Part shown: piece after piece, positions 44,442 to 53,686 of the stretch
Position numbering within the stretch: position 1 is the first letter of the stretch
Layout of the letters: each line of letters begins with the position of its first letter
Source: Chromatiales bacterium (ex Bugula neritina AB1)
Lineage (GTDB): Bacteria > Pseudomonadota > Gammaproteobacteria > Granulosicoccales > Granulosicoccaceae
Length of the DNA stretch: 64,000 nucleotides
Reading direction: 5' to 3'
Assembly: GCA_001730015.1 (NCBI GenBank)
Contig: MDLA01000041.1
Location: 1 to 64,000 of the forward strand
The notes under the pieces: generated by a model
What the model was told of the DNA's origin: nothing
Databases searched by the model: none
What the model saw: only the letters and a program-made list of their open reading frames with translations
Program-made: the position numbers and the translations under genes

Positions 44442-46166
44442 TTATCCGGAGCTTTCGGTTGGCCTGGAACTGGAGTGAGCCGTATGGCCTGATCGCTGAC
44501 CCAATGGTTCAATGCCAAATCGTTTCAATACCAGATCAGCAGAACGTAGTGAACCGTTCACCCAGCCTTGCATATCCGAGTACGATTCGTTGCAATGATA
44601 GAGATGGGGCGCTAGTTCCACCATTCGTGGAATGACTTGGGCGTCGTCTGCATTCAGCGCCCACTGATGATAGGCGTAGCCAAAATCATCTTCACCCGAC
44701 CAGAGGCGGAAGCTTGTCATTGCGGGTTCGGGTGGAGGGGCCGGCATATCAAACACCTGTTGCAATTGGCGAGTTGCTTCATCAACGACAGCCTGCGAGC
44801 AGCCTGTAATGATTTTGTCCTCGTCGTGTTGGTGCTGCAGTTTGGAGGTGAAGTAAGGTGCTATATTTTGCAGGCCTTGCCAAAAATTGGTGTTGTTGAA
44901 ATCGCAGTACAACGTGAGTGCTGCTGGTCCCTCTTCAAACGCACCCGCCAGGGAGTAAAACGGATAGACAGCATTGACCGGCAGATCAGTAAAGGATGGC
45001 CCGGCTTTCACGGGTTTGGGTACACGGGATTTATCTGACCACCAGGGCGAATCGTAATAGAGGTTGATCTTCAACAACCGCATTTCCAGTACGCTGTGCA
45101 TATCTTCCCACAGGTGCGGATTCTCTCTGAGTACTGATGAGGAATGATAAAGCGAGCGCAATGCTTTAGAGCCTACCGACAAAATGACATGCGGTGTACG
45201 AATGGTTTTAACGGTGGTGCCAGGCTCGTCGCATTGCAAGTGTTTGGTTTCACTCGGTGCCGCCGCAAGTTGGGTGGAGATTTGCAGATCGTACAGCGGC
45301 TGGCCGGAGTCTGTGTTGTCGGCGGCAACGATATTTTGTACCTCGCAATTGATGAATATTTCACCGTTCTGATCTTCTATCCGCTCTACCAATGTATCGG
45401 GTAAGGTGCTATAGCCATTGCGAAAGGTTTTATATTGGGAGTCAGTTGGAAAATCGCCGAGAATTTGTAGTGCTTCACCTGCACTCGCGCGCGATAAAAA
45501 GGGGCCAGCAAAGCCCACTGTGGCACTGACCATGTTAATGCATTCTTCACTATACCCCATCCGCCGCATCAGCCCCCATAACTGCCACTTGTTCAGCGGT
45601 TGATTCTCCCACTTGCAATAGAGCCTCAGCACTTGCCAAAACTCAGGCGTAGGTTGACTGTAAGATACGTTGTGGTCGCGTAAGACTTCCCGGTTGCCGG
45701 GGTCGTCCAGCAGTTTTTTGAATAATTCTCCGACTATGTCTCCCGGCGATTTGTGTTCCTCGTCCGGGTTGAGTTTATAGAGTGTTTTCCACCGAGAATT
45801 GTCTCCGGCGTTTGCCTCGGCATCTGTGAAGGACTCGCCGCGCACGCAGTATCGGTCGTTAGGCCCAGACATAACAAACGGGGTAAACTCTGATATCAGT
45901 TTGAGACTTGAACACAAGTACATAAATTCAACCATGCTGTCGTTGAATCGCATGCCACCTTCTTCTTCGCGAACGACTTCACCGTCAATGTTAATCAGGT
46001 CTGTTTGAAGACGTCCTCCGGTTCTATTGAGCCGCTCGGTAATAACAATATTTCGAGAAGGATTTTGCTCTAGAAGTCGCCAGGCGCAGTACAAACCAGC
46101 GATTCCAGCGCCCACGATAACTACATCGGCGGTTGCGGGTAATTTCTCTGTTCCGGAGCTAGTCAT
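44442..46166 (-). CDS. Flavin amine oxidase 1 (L-amino-acid oxidase-like)
   Basis: Start at ATG 46166 (574 aa, MTSSGTEK), overlapping the aldolase gene by 8 bases; a start at 46229 would overlap by 71. The FAD motif VIVGAGIAGLYCAWRL is near residue 15. The arginine-rich RTGGRLQTD and the C-terminal region (NESYSDMQGWVNGSLRSA) fit the family. It oxidises an amine or amino acid to an imine with O2. The likely link is with the importer on the opposite strand. Confidence 0.85.
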   Translation of the reverse strand: MTSSGTEKLPATADVVIVGAGIAGLYCAWRLLEQNPSRNIVITERLNRTGGRLQTDLINIDGEVVREEEGGMRFNDSMVEFMYLCSSLKLISEFTPFVMSGPNDRYCVRGESFTDAEANAGDNSRWKTLYKLNPDEEHKSPGDIVGELFKKLLDDPGNREVLRDHNVSYSQPTPEFWQVLRLYCKWENQPLNKWQLWGLMRRMGYSEECINMVSATVGFAGPFLSRASAGEALQILGDFPTDSQYKTFRNGYSTLPDTLVERIEDQNGEIFINCEVQNIVAADNTDSGQPLYDLQISTQLAAAPSETKHLQCDEPGTTVKTIRTPHVILSVGSKALRSLYHSSSVLRENPHLWEDMHSVLEMRLLKINLYYDSPWWSDKSRVPKPVKAGPSFTDLPVNAVYPFYSLAGAFEEGPAALTLYCDFNNTNFWQGLQNIAPYFTSKLQHQHDEDKIITGCSQAVVDEATRQLQQVFDMPAPPPEPAMTSFRLWSGEDDFGYAYHQWALNADDAQVIPRMVELAPHLYHCNESYSDMQGWVNGSLRSADLVLKRFGIEPLGQRSGHTAHSSSRPTESSG

Positions 46167-47307
46167 TGCGAACGAACTCGCGGGATTTTTCTGCGGTGGC
46201 GGGCGTGCTGTCGATGATGTCAAATTCACTGAAATATGACATTTCGCTGTCGGTCCTGGCTGCCTGTACGGTACTTTTTTCGCGTTGTCTTGCGTCGCAC
46301 ATCGAATGTGCTACGGCGCGAATGGTATCGAGTGTGATATGTCGGCGATCGAGTTTGACCCGGTACATTTCATTGATTAAATCTAGCCAGGTAATATTGT
46401 ATTCGTTAGCGGCAACAGCAATGACAGATTCAAGGGTAGAAACAAAATTGTAGGCACCCATCGCAGTGTTTTCTAGTTTCGGTTCAGGGTTGGCTGAAGC
46501 GAATTGCGAACACAAATAGTGTGCTGCACGCATTATTCCAGGAACACTATATCGGGATTTGGGGTAGGTTTTGGATTTGTATGCAAACAACGATTCGCTT
46601 TGTACATTGCCCGACGCCCGCCCCATGCCGCGCAGGCTGCAATCGATATAAGATATCCCCTGGTGACTCGCTTCAATATAATTGGCCATCGCCATATTCA
46701 GCATATTGTGGTTGTGGTAGCCCAATTCCACCTGATGGGCCAGGCGGGATTTTAGATATTCAAAGGTATCCCTCACTGTATTGGGTGTCATACTGCCGTT
46801 TGAATCGGCCAGATAGATCACACTGCAGCCGTTGTCGATAATTCGGTTGGCCGTATCGACTACCTCTTCAATGTTGCGCTCAGTTATCTCTGTGATGTTG
46901 GCTGTCGAGATGAGCCCGAGGTCGTAGCCCTTTTTAACCAAAGGCAGTGCATCTTCCCAGCCTGTAGGCGATACACAGCCGCGAACCATTGACACGCCTA
47001 AATCGGCTAGCATTTCTATATCACTCAATGCAACAAACTTGGGCAGATACATCACGGACAAGTCTGCCTGGGGTACCTGTTTTTTTATTGCACTCACGTA
47101 GTCGTTGTCGCAGCGAGAAGAAAGACCTGGATTAGGCACGACGATGGGTGGCTTATTGCGGTAGCCAATCTCGATGTAGTCCATGCCGGCGTCGTGTAAC
47201 AGGCTCACCAGTGCGATAGCGTTTTGTTGGCTGAAGTTCCAATCATTCTGGAAGCCGCCGTCGCGCAGTGTGACGTCGAGAACCTTGGGTCCGTTAGGTG
47301 TGTTCAT
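46159..47307 (-). CDS. DRE-TIM aldolase (HMG-CoA lyase/hydroxy-oxovalerate aldolase-like)
   Basis: A 382-aa TIM-barrel enzyme. The motif VTLRDGGFQNDW near residue 12 supplies metal- and substrate-binding Arg/Asp, and GYHNHNM near residue 197 the two metal-binding His. It recalls MhpE/DmpG-type 4-hydroxy-2-oxovalerate aldolases, but the CoA-lyase or synthase types are possible. The C-terminal ~60 residues are less conserved. It lies between two flavin oxidases. Confidence 0.82.
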   Translation of the reverse strand: MNTPNGPKVLDVTLRDGGFQNDWNFSQQNAIALVSLLHDAGMDYIEIGYRNKPPIVVPNPGLSSRCDNDYVSAIKKQVPQADLSVMYLPKFVALSDIEMLADLGVSMVRGCVSPTGWEDALPLVKKGYDLGLISTANITEITERNIEEVVDTANRIIDNGCSVIYLADSNGSMTPNTVRDTFEYLKSRLAHQVELGYHNHNMLNMAMANYIEASHQGISYIDCSLRGMGRASGNVQSESLFAYKSKTYPKSRYSVPGIMRAAHYLCSQFASANPEPKLENTAMGAYNFVSTLESVIAVAANEYNITWLDLINEMYRVKLDRRHITLDTIRAVAHSMCDARQREKSTVQAARTDSEMSYFSEFDIIDSTPATAEKSREFVRND

Positions 47308-47352
47308 TGGTTTTAGTTCCTTTTTGTTTTTGATAGTTTGCGTTAGTTCAAT

Positions 47353-48942
47353 TCAGTCAGTCGGCCAGTGCTCACCGGCGACCTCAACTGCAGTACGAAT
47401 GCCCGCTTCTATCGCGCCTTCTATCCAGGCGACTTTGAAGGATGTTGCGTCCCCGCCAAAATGGATGTTGCCCTCCGGTTGCTGAATGGCACCTTCCAGT
47501 TCGATAAACTGCCCGGGTGTCAGCATCGCAGCTTCACCCATGGAGCAGCTGTCAATGAGCCAGCTGTGTGAGGTACCGACGACGAAACTGTCGCGAATAT
47601 ATTCTCCGTGAATTTCTGCAACATTGTCCAATGCGTATTGCACTCGAGCGTTCGGGCTCAGAGAATCCCAGCCTCTGGCTTCACTGGCCCATGTGTAGCT
47701 GGCGATCACTACGCCGCCGTTGTCGCCGTGCATATCATTGCTGGGGTAGTAGATAAATCTACAGGGTAGATCGGTTATGGTCTGGCCTCCGAAGATGCCG
47801 TCATTTTTTTCCCAGAATCGTTCAGAAAACTGCAAAAATATTTTAGTCGACGCATTGTAATTGAGTTCTCGCACTGCCTTGCGTTTGTTGTGAGAGAAGG
47901 GAGGCGTTGTCTTGAGGTAACGCATGGCCGGGAACGGAATGGTCAAGATAGCTGCGTCTGACTGAAATACAGGCAAACGGGGTGGTGCGTGTACGCCCGG
48001 CAGCAGGCTGGTATTGCTTGCTCGTATATCGGGTGAGTCAAACCGCAGCGTAACGCCATCTGCGTCCTGATCTATCTGTTCTAAATGGCTGTTAAAGTAA
48101 ATGGGTACGCCCAGCGCTTTGACTTGATCCGACAGCTTGTTGGTCAATTGATCCATGCCGCCGACGATAGCGGCATATTTGGTTCCCGGTCTGTGGTCTA
48201 TGGTCTCCACTATTTGCTGCATCAAACTGAGGCTGGATCTGGATTCTAGATCGACCATCACCTCAATCATCTCAATGGCACCACTAGACAGATCCGTTTC
48301 CAAATTGAGGTAGGAGTTAACGGAATGCTGACCATACCGTTCTACTACTTTGGCCCAGTTTTCGACTGTGTCTCGGCCTTGCTCCGGGTTGACCATGTCG
48401 TTGATCGGTTTGAGAGCTTGTAACCAGAGCTGCTCTGCGGTTTTGCCCCGCTCCGCGCCGACCGTCGGGAAGTTGAGAATATCCGGATTGGCCAGGTAGT
48501 CTGTGTATCGCGTTTTTACGTTGTTGACGTAAATATACTGTTTTCCCGCCTTATCGTTGTTGATAAACGGGTAGGTTTGCAAGTTAAACTGTTTGATGTA
48601 CTGGTACACTAGTTGGTAGCTATCGACGAGACGCATGGCGCCGGCTTCACTGTGATGGCCGTCAGTGAACGGCGATCTGACTGTGGTGACCCGTCCGCCA
48701 ATGCGTGAGCTGGTCTCAAAAATTGCCACTTCGTGGCCACTTTTCGCCAAAATACTTGCGGCAACCAGCCCGGACACCCCAGCGCCAACCACTGCGACTC
48801 GACGTGGGTTGTTTGTTGGTGGGATACCATTTTCGACGATATTCATGAAATACCGGGTGCGGTCGGTATAGATTCTCTTGCCGCGCTCGGTGTGATATTC
48901 GGGCAACAGATCTGGCAGCATTTGCTTCCATGTTGTGGTCAT
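47353..48942 (-). CDS. Flavin amine oxidase 2 (L-amino-acid oxidase/monooxygenase-like)
   Basis: A 529-aa protein with FAD-binding RVAVVGAGVSGLVAA at ~48-62 and RIGGRVTT after it. It resembles tryptophan 2-monooxygenase and phenylalanine oxidase types (SEAGAMRLVDSYQLV; C-terminal IHFGGDATSFKVAWIEGAIE). It is the first gene of a three-gene minus-strand set with the aldolase and oxidase 1. A role in aromatic amino-acid oxidation is inference. Confidence 0.84.
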   Translation of the reverse strand: MTTTWKQMLPDLLPEYHTERGKRIYTDRTRYFMNIVENGIPPTNNPRRVAVVGAGVSGLVAASILAKSGHEVAIFETSSRIGGRVTTVRSPFTDGHHSEAGAMRLVDSYQLVYQYIKQFNLQTYPFINNDKAGKQYIYVNNVKTRYTDYLANPDILNFPTVGAERGKTAEQLWLQALKPINDMVNPEQGRDTVENWAKVVERYGQHSVNSYLNLETDLSSGAIEMIEVMVDLESRSSLSLMQQIVETIDHRPGTKYAAIVGGMDQLTNKLSDQVKALGVPIYFNSHLEQIDQDADGVTLRFDSPDIRASNTSLLPGVHAPPRLPVFQSDAAILTIPFPAMRYLKTTPPFSHNKRKAVRELNYNASTKIFLQFSERFWEKNDGIFGGQTITDLPCRFIYYPSNDMHGDNGGVVIASYTWASEARGWDSLSPNARVQYALDNVAEIHGEYIRDSFVVGTSHSWLIDSCSMGEAAMLTPGQFIELEGAIQQPEGNIHFGGDATSFKVAWIEGAIEAGIRTAVEVAGEHWPTD

Positions 48943-49177
48943 GATTCCCTCCGTAGATGATTCATTATGCTATCGAAAAACAATTAAATAAATATATCTG
49001 GCAAATCCTTCTAATTCAGTGTGGCGGACAGTTGCGTTCTGCCCAATTTATATAGAATACCTATCGAATACCATGGCAACGCGATATTATCCGGCTGGCT
49101 GTACTGAGTGACGTTTGGTCGAAATAGCCGAGTCGGCGGGAATGATCCAATTCTGTGTTCCTGACATTAGAATTATA

Positions 49178-49714
49178 TTAGTAATTGATTTGTAGTAAGG
49201 GCCATGTTGTAAGCCACTTTCTTTCTCTGATTCTATCGTTAAACAGAGCAATAGGCTTCACTGAATTATGGGTAATTTTACCATTAAACTGCGGTTCCAG
49301 ATCGAAACAGTGGCGAACCATTATCTCACCATTGTAGAGCCGTGCTCCGATTGCTGTCTGCTTTTCCGGCCAGTAGCTCATTGCATCAACTGTATTTTTA
49401 TATGGGGCGTCGCCGTTTCTGACATGCATACGCGCTTGATTCTTCACGGACCAGGGCATTTCCGGCTCCAGGGCTCTTAATTTCTCTTCCAGTATCTGAT
49501 CCCTGTTCTCTGAATTATCTTGTGGGCAAAAATACACGACATCAATATCAGTAACATTCTCGTTCACATCGAAGATATTGTTCCAGATCATATTTCGAAT
49601 AAATCCCGCAGCAATCAGCCAATCGGGAAGATTCAGGGAACTCGCCGCCTGCAGCGCCCTCATTCGGTATTCGTCGGATTCGATCATATTGATAATACGT
49701 AATTTGCAGTTCAT
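49178..49714 (-). CDS. Nucleotidyltransferase-family protein (NTP_transf_6 type)
   Basis: A 178-aa protein. GFIRNMIWNNI and the following TDIDVVYFCP give the G-R and D-x-D pattern of this family; the two Asp bind metal. ATG 49687 (MIESDEYRMRAL) is an equally good start. Function of the family is unknown. It is a single gene. Confidence 0.8.
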   Translation of the reverse strand: MNCKLRIINMIESDEYRMRALQAASSLNLPDWLIAAGFIRNMIWNNIFDVNENVTDIDVVYFCPQDNSENRDQILEEKLRALEPEMPWSVKNQARMHVRNGDAPYKNTVDAMSYWPEKQTAIGARLYNGEIMVRHCFDLEPQFNGKITHNSVKPIALFNDRIRERKWLTTWPLLQINY

Positions 49715-49804
49715 GATCTTTGTGCGCGACGGTAGCTATGTGCTGACGTTGTAGATTGTAATCGGCTCCGTAGTCAGATTAGGTTACGATTTTCGTGATT
49801 TTGA

Positions 49805-50026
49805 ATGACACCACTTTCGGATCTCTATATGCCTTACATGCCCAATTATTTTCACGCCGATTCAAGTTACTCTCGGGAATACAGTTACAACTCAGATGAG
49901 GCGGAACTCCTTAGGGAGCGTAGCCGGGAGGGTTTGTCGAGTCTTCTAGGGAAAATTGACCTCGCAACATCTGTCGAGTTATACACGAGTCGCCTTGAAG
50001 CGGAACTACCGACTCTAGAAAACTAG
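49805..50026 (+). CDS. Small hypothetical ORF
   Basis: A 73-aa frame, Tyr- and Ser-rich at the start (MPYMPNYFHADSSYSREYSY), with charged helices after it. There is no good ribosome-binding site and no known domain. It may be a chance ORF. Confidence 0.25.
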   Translation: MTPLSDLYMPYMPNYFHADSSYSREYSYNSDEAELLRERSREGLSSLLGKIDLATSVELYTSRLEAELPTLEN

Positions 50027-50427
50027 TGAATTCTGTGGTTATTTTCTGATTGTGGCTGTTTACGTAAGTTGGGCGAGAGACAGCGGTATTGCTGTTGGGC
50101 CGGGTCGCGGTTCAGGGTCTTGCCCCCTGGTTGGATTGGTGATGAAATTACCGCTATTAATCCTATAAGGTATCGCTTGCTGTTTGAGTGAGTTATATAT
50201 TCAGCCAGAGTGAATTTCCCAGGCTTTGATCTGGCATTTTTGTGGTGAGTGGCGTGGTGAGATAACGGGCTATATTCAATCCGGAATGGTGCTAATCGGG
50301 TTGCACATATCAGCGCTACAGATACCGCGCCATTGCTTTCCCGCCTTGTTAATGGAGGTTGCTTGTTTGAAGAATTAGTGTCACTTACTGTATTTTAGGT
50401 GGTGGTTAAGTTTCTAGTAGTAGGCCC
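50027..50427. other. Intergenic stretch, no gene seen
   Basis: About 400 bp between the small ORF and MITE copy 3. No coding frame, RNA signature or repeat is evident. Confidence 0.5.
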
Positions 50428-50609
50428 TGGTGTTGCATAAAACTCCGGCCCGGAACCGCTGCGTTGCTTCTATGGCAGCATCTAAGGTGTTGTACTCGTT
50501 CTTCCTGAAATTCACCTGGAATGACTAGGATCAATCCGGTAAGAACTCCGTGCGGCACCTTATTATACAGCTCTATAAGATTCTGAAATTGAAATTTTAT
50601 GCAACACCA
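50428..50609 (+). mobile_element. Hairpin MITE, copy 3
   Basis: 182 bp from TGGTGTTGCATAAAACT to AATTTTATGCAACACCA, in the same sense as copy 1 but with more changes inside. It ends 9 bp from the stop codon of the anti-sigma gene and could act as its transcript end. Confidence 0.88.
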
Positions 50610-50618
50610 GAAGTCGAG

Positions 50619-51542
50619 CTAACTGCTGGAAGATGGAAAGATTTCATTTTCTACAATATGGTTGATATCTTCCAATAGTTCGGAAGTGACTGTGCCAACG
50701 ATAACAACGGCGTGCCGGCCTCTTTGCCAGTGCACGTATTGCATACCGTCGGTCTGGCCGTATTCGGGTGCTGTGTTCTGGTTGAGGCTGGTTTTCAATA
50801 CGCAAACTGCGAGTGGTTTACCTTTTTCGGGCAAGTAGGCTAATTGCAGTAGCGGCTGCTTGTCTATCGCGAGCCACTGCGCACGTCTGAATTCCATACC
50901 CTGATTTTCCAATGCGGGTACATTTAACTGGTGTTGCAAGGTTTCAGATACCTCTTGAGACACAAGCTCGGTTGAGATAACTGCGCTGGCTGCTAGTGTT
51001 TCGCGAACATATAACCGATGGTAGTCAGCAACGAGCCTGATCCACTCCGGTATTTCAGCTCGGGCAGAAACGAATGATCGGTCGGGTATGGCGTTGGAAC
51101 TAATGGCTGCACGGTATAAAAACGGGCCGGCAGCGAGGCCGCAGAAAAGCGATGCAGCCAGTGCCAGATAGCTGAAGCGCTTTGGGTTTACTTGTCTGGT
51201 TTGTAGTATCGGTGTAGCTGTATTTGAACTGGAATTATGTGGTGCTGAGGTGACTGTAGAGTGGCTCTGAATACTGGCGGCCGGTTGCGAATTATTAGCT
51301 GATCGGGAATTCACCGGGATGGTAGAGGCTTTTATTTGTTCAATTAAGTGTTCGGGCACAGCGGGCTGTCGCTGCTCAGATAACATGTTGCCGAGCTGAG
51401 AGGTACTGTGCAGCTTTTGATAGAATTGGTGCGCTTCGGCATCGGAATTAATTAGCTCTATAGCCTGTGCCTGCTCCTTTGGATTTGCGTTGCCATCAGC
51501 GTAAGCAATAAGTAGTGCGCATTGCGGGTGTGGATCAGTCAT
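50619..51542 (-). CDS. Transmembrane anti-sigma factor
   Basis: A 307-aa protein. The N-terminal ~70 residues (LLIAYADGNANPKEQAQAIE...) resemble an anti-sigma domain without the HCC zinc motif. A Ser/Asn/Thr-rich linker comes next, then one membrane segment near residue 125-145 (YLALAASLFCGLAAGPFLY) and a periplasmic domain. It overlaps the sigma gene by 4 bases, so it probably holds that sigma factor at the membrane until a signal arrives. Confidence 0.8.
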   Translation of the reverse strand: MTDPHPQCALLIAYADGNANPKEQAQAIELINSDAEAHQFYQKLHSTSQLGNMLSEQRQPAVPEHLIEQIKASTIPVNSRSANNSQPAASIQSHSTVTSAPHNSSSNTATPILQTRQVNPKRFSYLALAASLFCGLAAGPFLYRAAISSNAIPDRSFVSARAEIPEWIRLVADYHRLYVRETLAASAVISTELVSQEVSETLQHQLNVPALENQGMEFRRAQWLAIDKQPLLQLAYLPEKGKPLAVCVLKTSLNQNTAPEYGQTDGMQYVHWQRGRHAVVIVGTVTSELLEDINHIVENEIFPSSSS

Positions 51543-52231
51543 TGTTTAAGCACCGAAATAAAATCTGGTTTTGTCCTGGATGCTGATTTTCTAACGCTGT
51601 GTTCGTTAGGTAGCGAGTGCTTCTGTGCCACGTTATCACTATTAGATGTATTAACGTGTGAGTTGTCGGTAGTGAGTTTTGTACTCATGGAGTTTGGATC
51701 ATTGGTATTCAGTTCGCTGGCCAGATTCATGCGGCCTCGACCAATTCGACTCATAACTGTTCCTTGTGGAATCCCGAGAATGTCTGCCGCAGCACCGTAG
51801 CTGTAACCCTCAACGTAAACCAGCAGGATGACTTGACGCTGGTTCTCTGGCAGCTTCTCTATACTGTCTAACAACTGATGGTAGGTTTTATTCCATTCGG
51901 GCGACTGGTTGTCTGGAGCGACTAGTCTTTCGCTTGCATCTTCGTGACCGGACCCCAGCCTGACCGATTCGGATCGCAAGGTGTTGTTGCGAATTGAGCG
52001 CATAATGGTGAATGCCCAGCGATCGAAGTCGGTGCCGGGACGAAACTGGTGCCAGCGGGACAATACCCGTTCGCTCGTAGACTGTAACAGATCTTCGGCG
52101 TCGCTCGAACTGCTGGACAGGTTTCGGGCATACCGGAGAAGCCGTGGTAGCACCTGCAGCAGACGTTTCTTGATATCGTCAAATTGCTGTTGTTCGGACG
52201 GATTCATCGATGAAAATACACTTTGAGGCAC
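51539..52231 (-). CDS. ECF sigma factor with long C-terminal tail
   Basis: A 230-aa sigma-70 family protein from GTG 52231; ATG 52207 (222 aa) is an alternative. Region 2 is seen in LLRYARNLSSSSSDAEDLLQ and FDRWAFTIMRSIRNN, region 4 in LPENQRQVILLVYVEGYSY and the HTH ILGIPQGTVMSRIGRGR. About 60 Ser/Thr/Asn-rich residues follow region 4, which is unusual. It is paired with the anti-sigma gene. Confidence 0.87.
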   Translation of the reverse strand: MPQSVFSSMNPSEQQQFDDIKKRLLQVLPRLLRYARNLSSSSSDAEDLLQSTSERVLSRWHQFRPGTDFDRWAFTIMRSIRNNTLRSESVRLGSGHEDASERLVAPDNQSPEWNKTYHQLLDSIEKLPENQRQVILLVYVEGYSYGAAADILGIPQGTVMSRIGRGRMNLASELNTNDPNSMSTKLTTDNSHVNTSNSDNVAQKHSLPNEHSVRKSASRTKPDFISVLKQ

Positions 52232-52492
52232 TGCCAGCAGACCTGCAGTGTACAGTTTCTTCGAAAGTTCTGTCGGTTTTGCAGAAATTTTTTAAAACGG
52301 TATGGAATAGTTTTGTACCTCGCGTGTTAAATTAAAAGAGAGGTCGAATCGGTGGTGTTGAAAGAAGGGAGTTTATCAATACTACTGATTTGCCTCTTGC
52401 TTAAAAGTTCGACTTAACATGCCTTAGTTGTCGCGCGAAGTGCGTGTTCCGGCTAATCCACAATTATTCTATGAAATTTACAGGACAAAACC

Positions 52493-52915
52493 ATGTTGAA
52501 AGTACTTTGCATCAGCACTGTCGCCAGTCTTTTTATGGCTACATCGACGCTGGCGCTGGATCGCTCTCTCTCGCCCGAGGGTGCTGAACTTTATATTATT
52601 TCGCCCAAAAATGGCGAGACTATAAGCGGACCGGTCACGGTTCTCTTTGGTCTGAAAGGAATGGGGGTTGCGCCTGCGGGTACTGAAAGAGAAAACACCG
52701 GTCACCACCATTTGTTAATAAACACAGGGTTACCAGCAATGGATTTACCCGTCCCGTCAGATGAGCAGCACAAGCATTTTGGTAAGGGCCAGACTGAAAC
52801 AACCATCGAATTGCCGAAGGGTAAGCATTCACTTCAATTGCTTCTGGGCAATCACCTTCATGTGCCACACAATCCGGTTGTCGCGTCTGAGGTTATTGAA
52901 ATAACGGTGAAGTGA
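52493..52915 (+). CDS. DUF4399 periplasmic protein
   Basis: A 140-aa protein with a signal peptide (residues 1-~22, ATSTLALDR). The conserved segment FGLKGMGVAPAGTERENTGHHHLLIN and the His at LLLGNHLHVPH place it in the DUF4399 family. The histidines suggest metal binding. It is divergent from the sigma gene and may belong to its regulon. Confidence 0.83.
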   Translation: MLKVLCISTVASLFMATSTLALDRSLSPEGAELYIISPKNGETISGPVTVLFGLKGMGVAPAGTERENTGHHHLLINTGLPAMDLPVPSDEQHKHFGKGQTETTIELPKGKHSLQLLLGNHLHVPHNPVVASEVIEITVK

Positions 52916-52940
52916 AGCCGCCGTGCACGGCATTTAGTCT

Positions 52941-53456
52941 CTAGAGGTTGATGTACAGGTGGCTGCCTTTGATTTCATGGGCTGGAGAAAACATATTGCC
53001 CATCCAGGATACTTTCGATTGGCCATTGTATGGCCACGTCCAGCTGTCCTCGCGCCATTGTGGTGCGTTGGCGTCGTGGCATTTAATAAACCCTGACTGC
53101 TTGATTTTACCATTGGCTAAACTCTCGGGGCCGAAGCTGGAGCAGTGATACCGGCTATTGAGCCACCACCATCTATCGTCGGGCATAGCGACATTACCAT
53201 TTACTGTGGGGGCCATGTGCGTGTAGATGGTGCTATCCCAGTCTTTAATTATTATGACTACGGACTCACCCCGATCATCACGTTCAAAGGGTTCAATAAG
53301 GAAATCACCGCTTGCCAGATCGGCAATATTGTGTTGCGATCGTTCAGCCTTTGTTTTAGCTGATGGTTCCAGTGAAAATACGAACGGTGAGAAAATAAGA
53401 ACAAGCCCTGTCAGGAGCATTACGTTTGTAAGCGTTAATAGGAGTCTCCTGCGCAT
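52941..53456 (-). CDS. Membrane-anchored hypothetical protein
   Basis: A 171-aa protein with one N-terminal membrane segment (TNVMLLTGLVLIFSPFVFSL) and a soluble domain rich in Trp. It has one Cys in SRYHCSSFGPE and another in GFIKCHDANAPQW. A Rieske-like shape came to mind, but the CxH...CxxH cluster motifs are absent. Family is unknown. It is convergent with the DUF4399 gene; the 25-bp gap holds the palindrome GCCGTGCACGGC (52920-52931). Confidence 0.65.
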   Translation of the reverse strand: MRRRLLLTLTNVMLLTGLVLIFSPFVFSLEPSAKTKAERSQHNIADLASGDFLIEPFERDDRGESVVIIIKDWDSTIYTHMAPTVNGNVAMPDDRWWWLNSRYHCSSFGPESLANGKIKQSGFIKCHDANAPQWREDSWTWPYNGQSKVSWMGNMFSPAHEIKGSHLYINL

Positions 53457-53593
53457 ATCCCGTACACGTTTGTTGCGACCGTGGTTGTGGTCACTACTTT
53501 AACGCAGTGACCGAAGTGCTTTGTATTCACACTTCACAGTGTCCGGGTACGTCGAACTACCTGATCTTGCGTGGTTTTGCTGAGTGTTAATCC

Positions 53594-53676
53594 TGGTGTT
53601 GCGTAAAATTTCGAGTCCAGAAGCTTATAGAGCTGTATAAAAGGCGCTGTACTCATTTTTCCTGAATATCACTTAG
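53594..53676 (+). mobile_element. Hairpin MITE, copy 4 (partial hybrid)
   Basis: 83 bp. It begins with the outer part of the right arm (TGGTGTTGCGTAAAATT) and at AAGGCGCTG switches to the inner part of the left arm (TACTCATTTTTCCTGAATATC). It then stops near the RidA gene stop. The other end is lost. Confidence 0.75.
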
Positions 53677-53686
53677 AATGAGAGAA

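Noticed and set aside
52941..53456. Rieske iron-sulfur protein
   Set aside because: The required CxH and CxxH cluster motifs are absent; only two isolated cysteines are seen.
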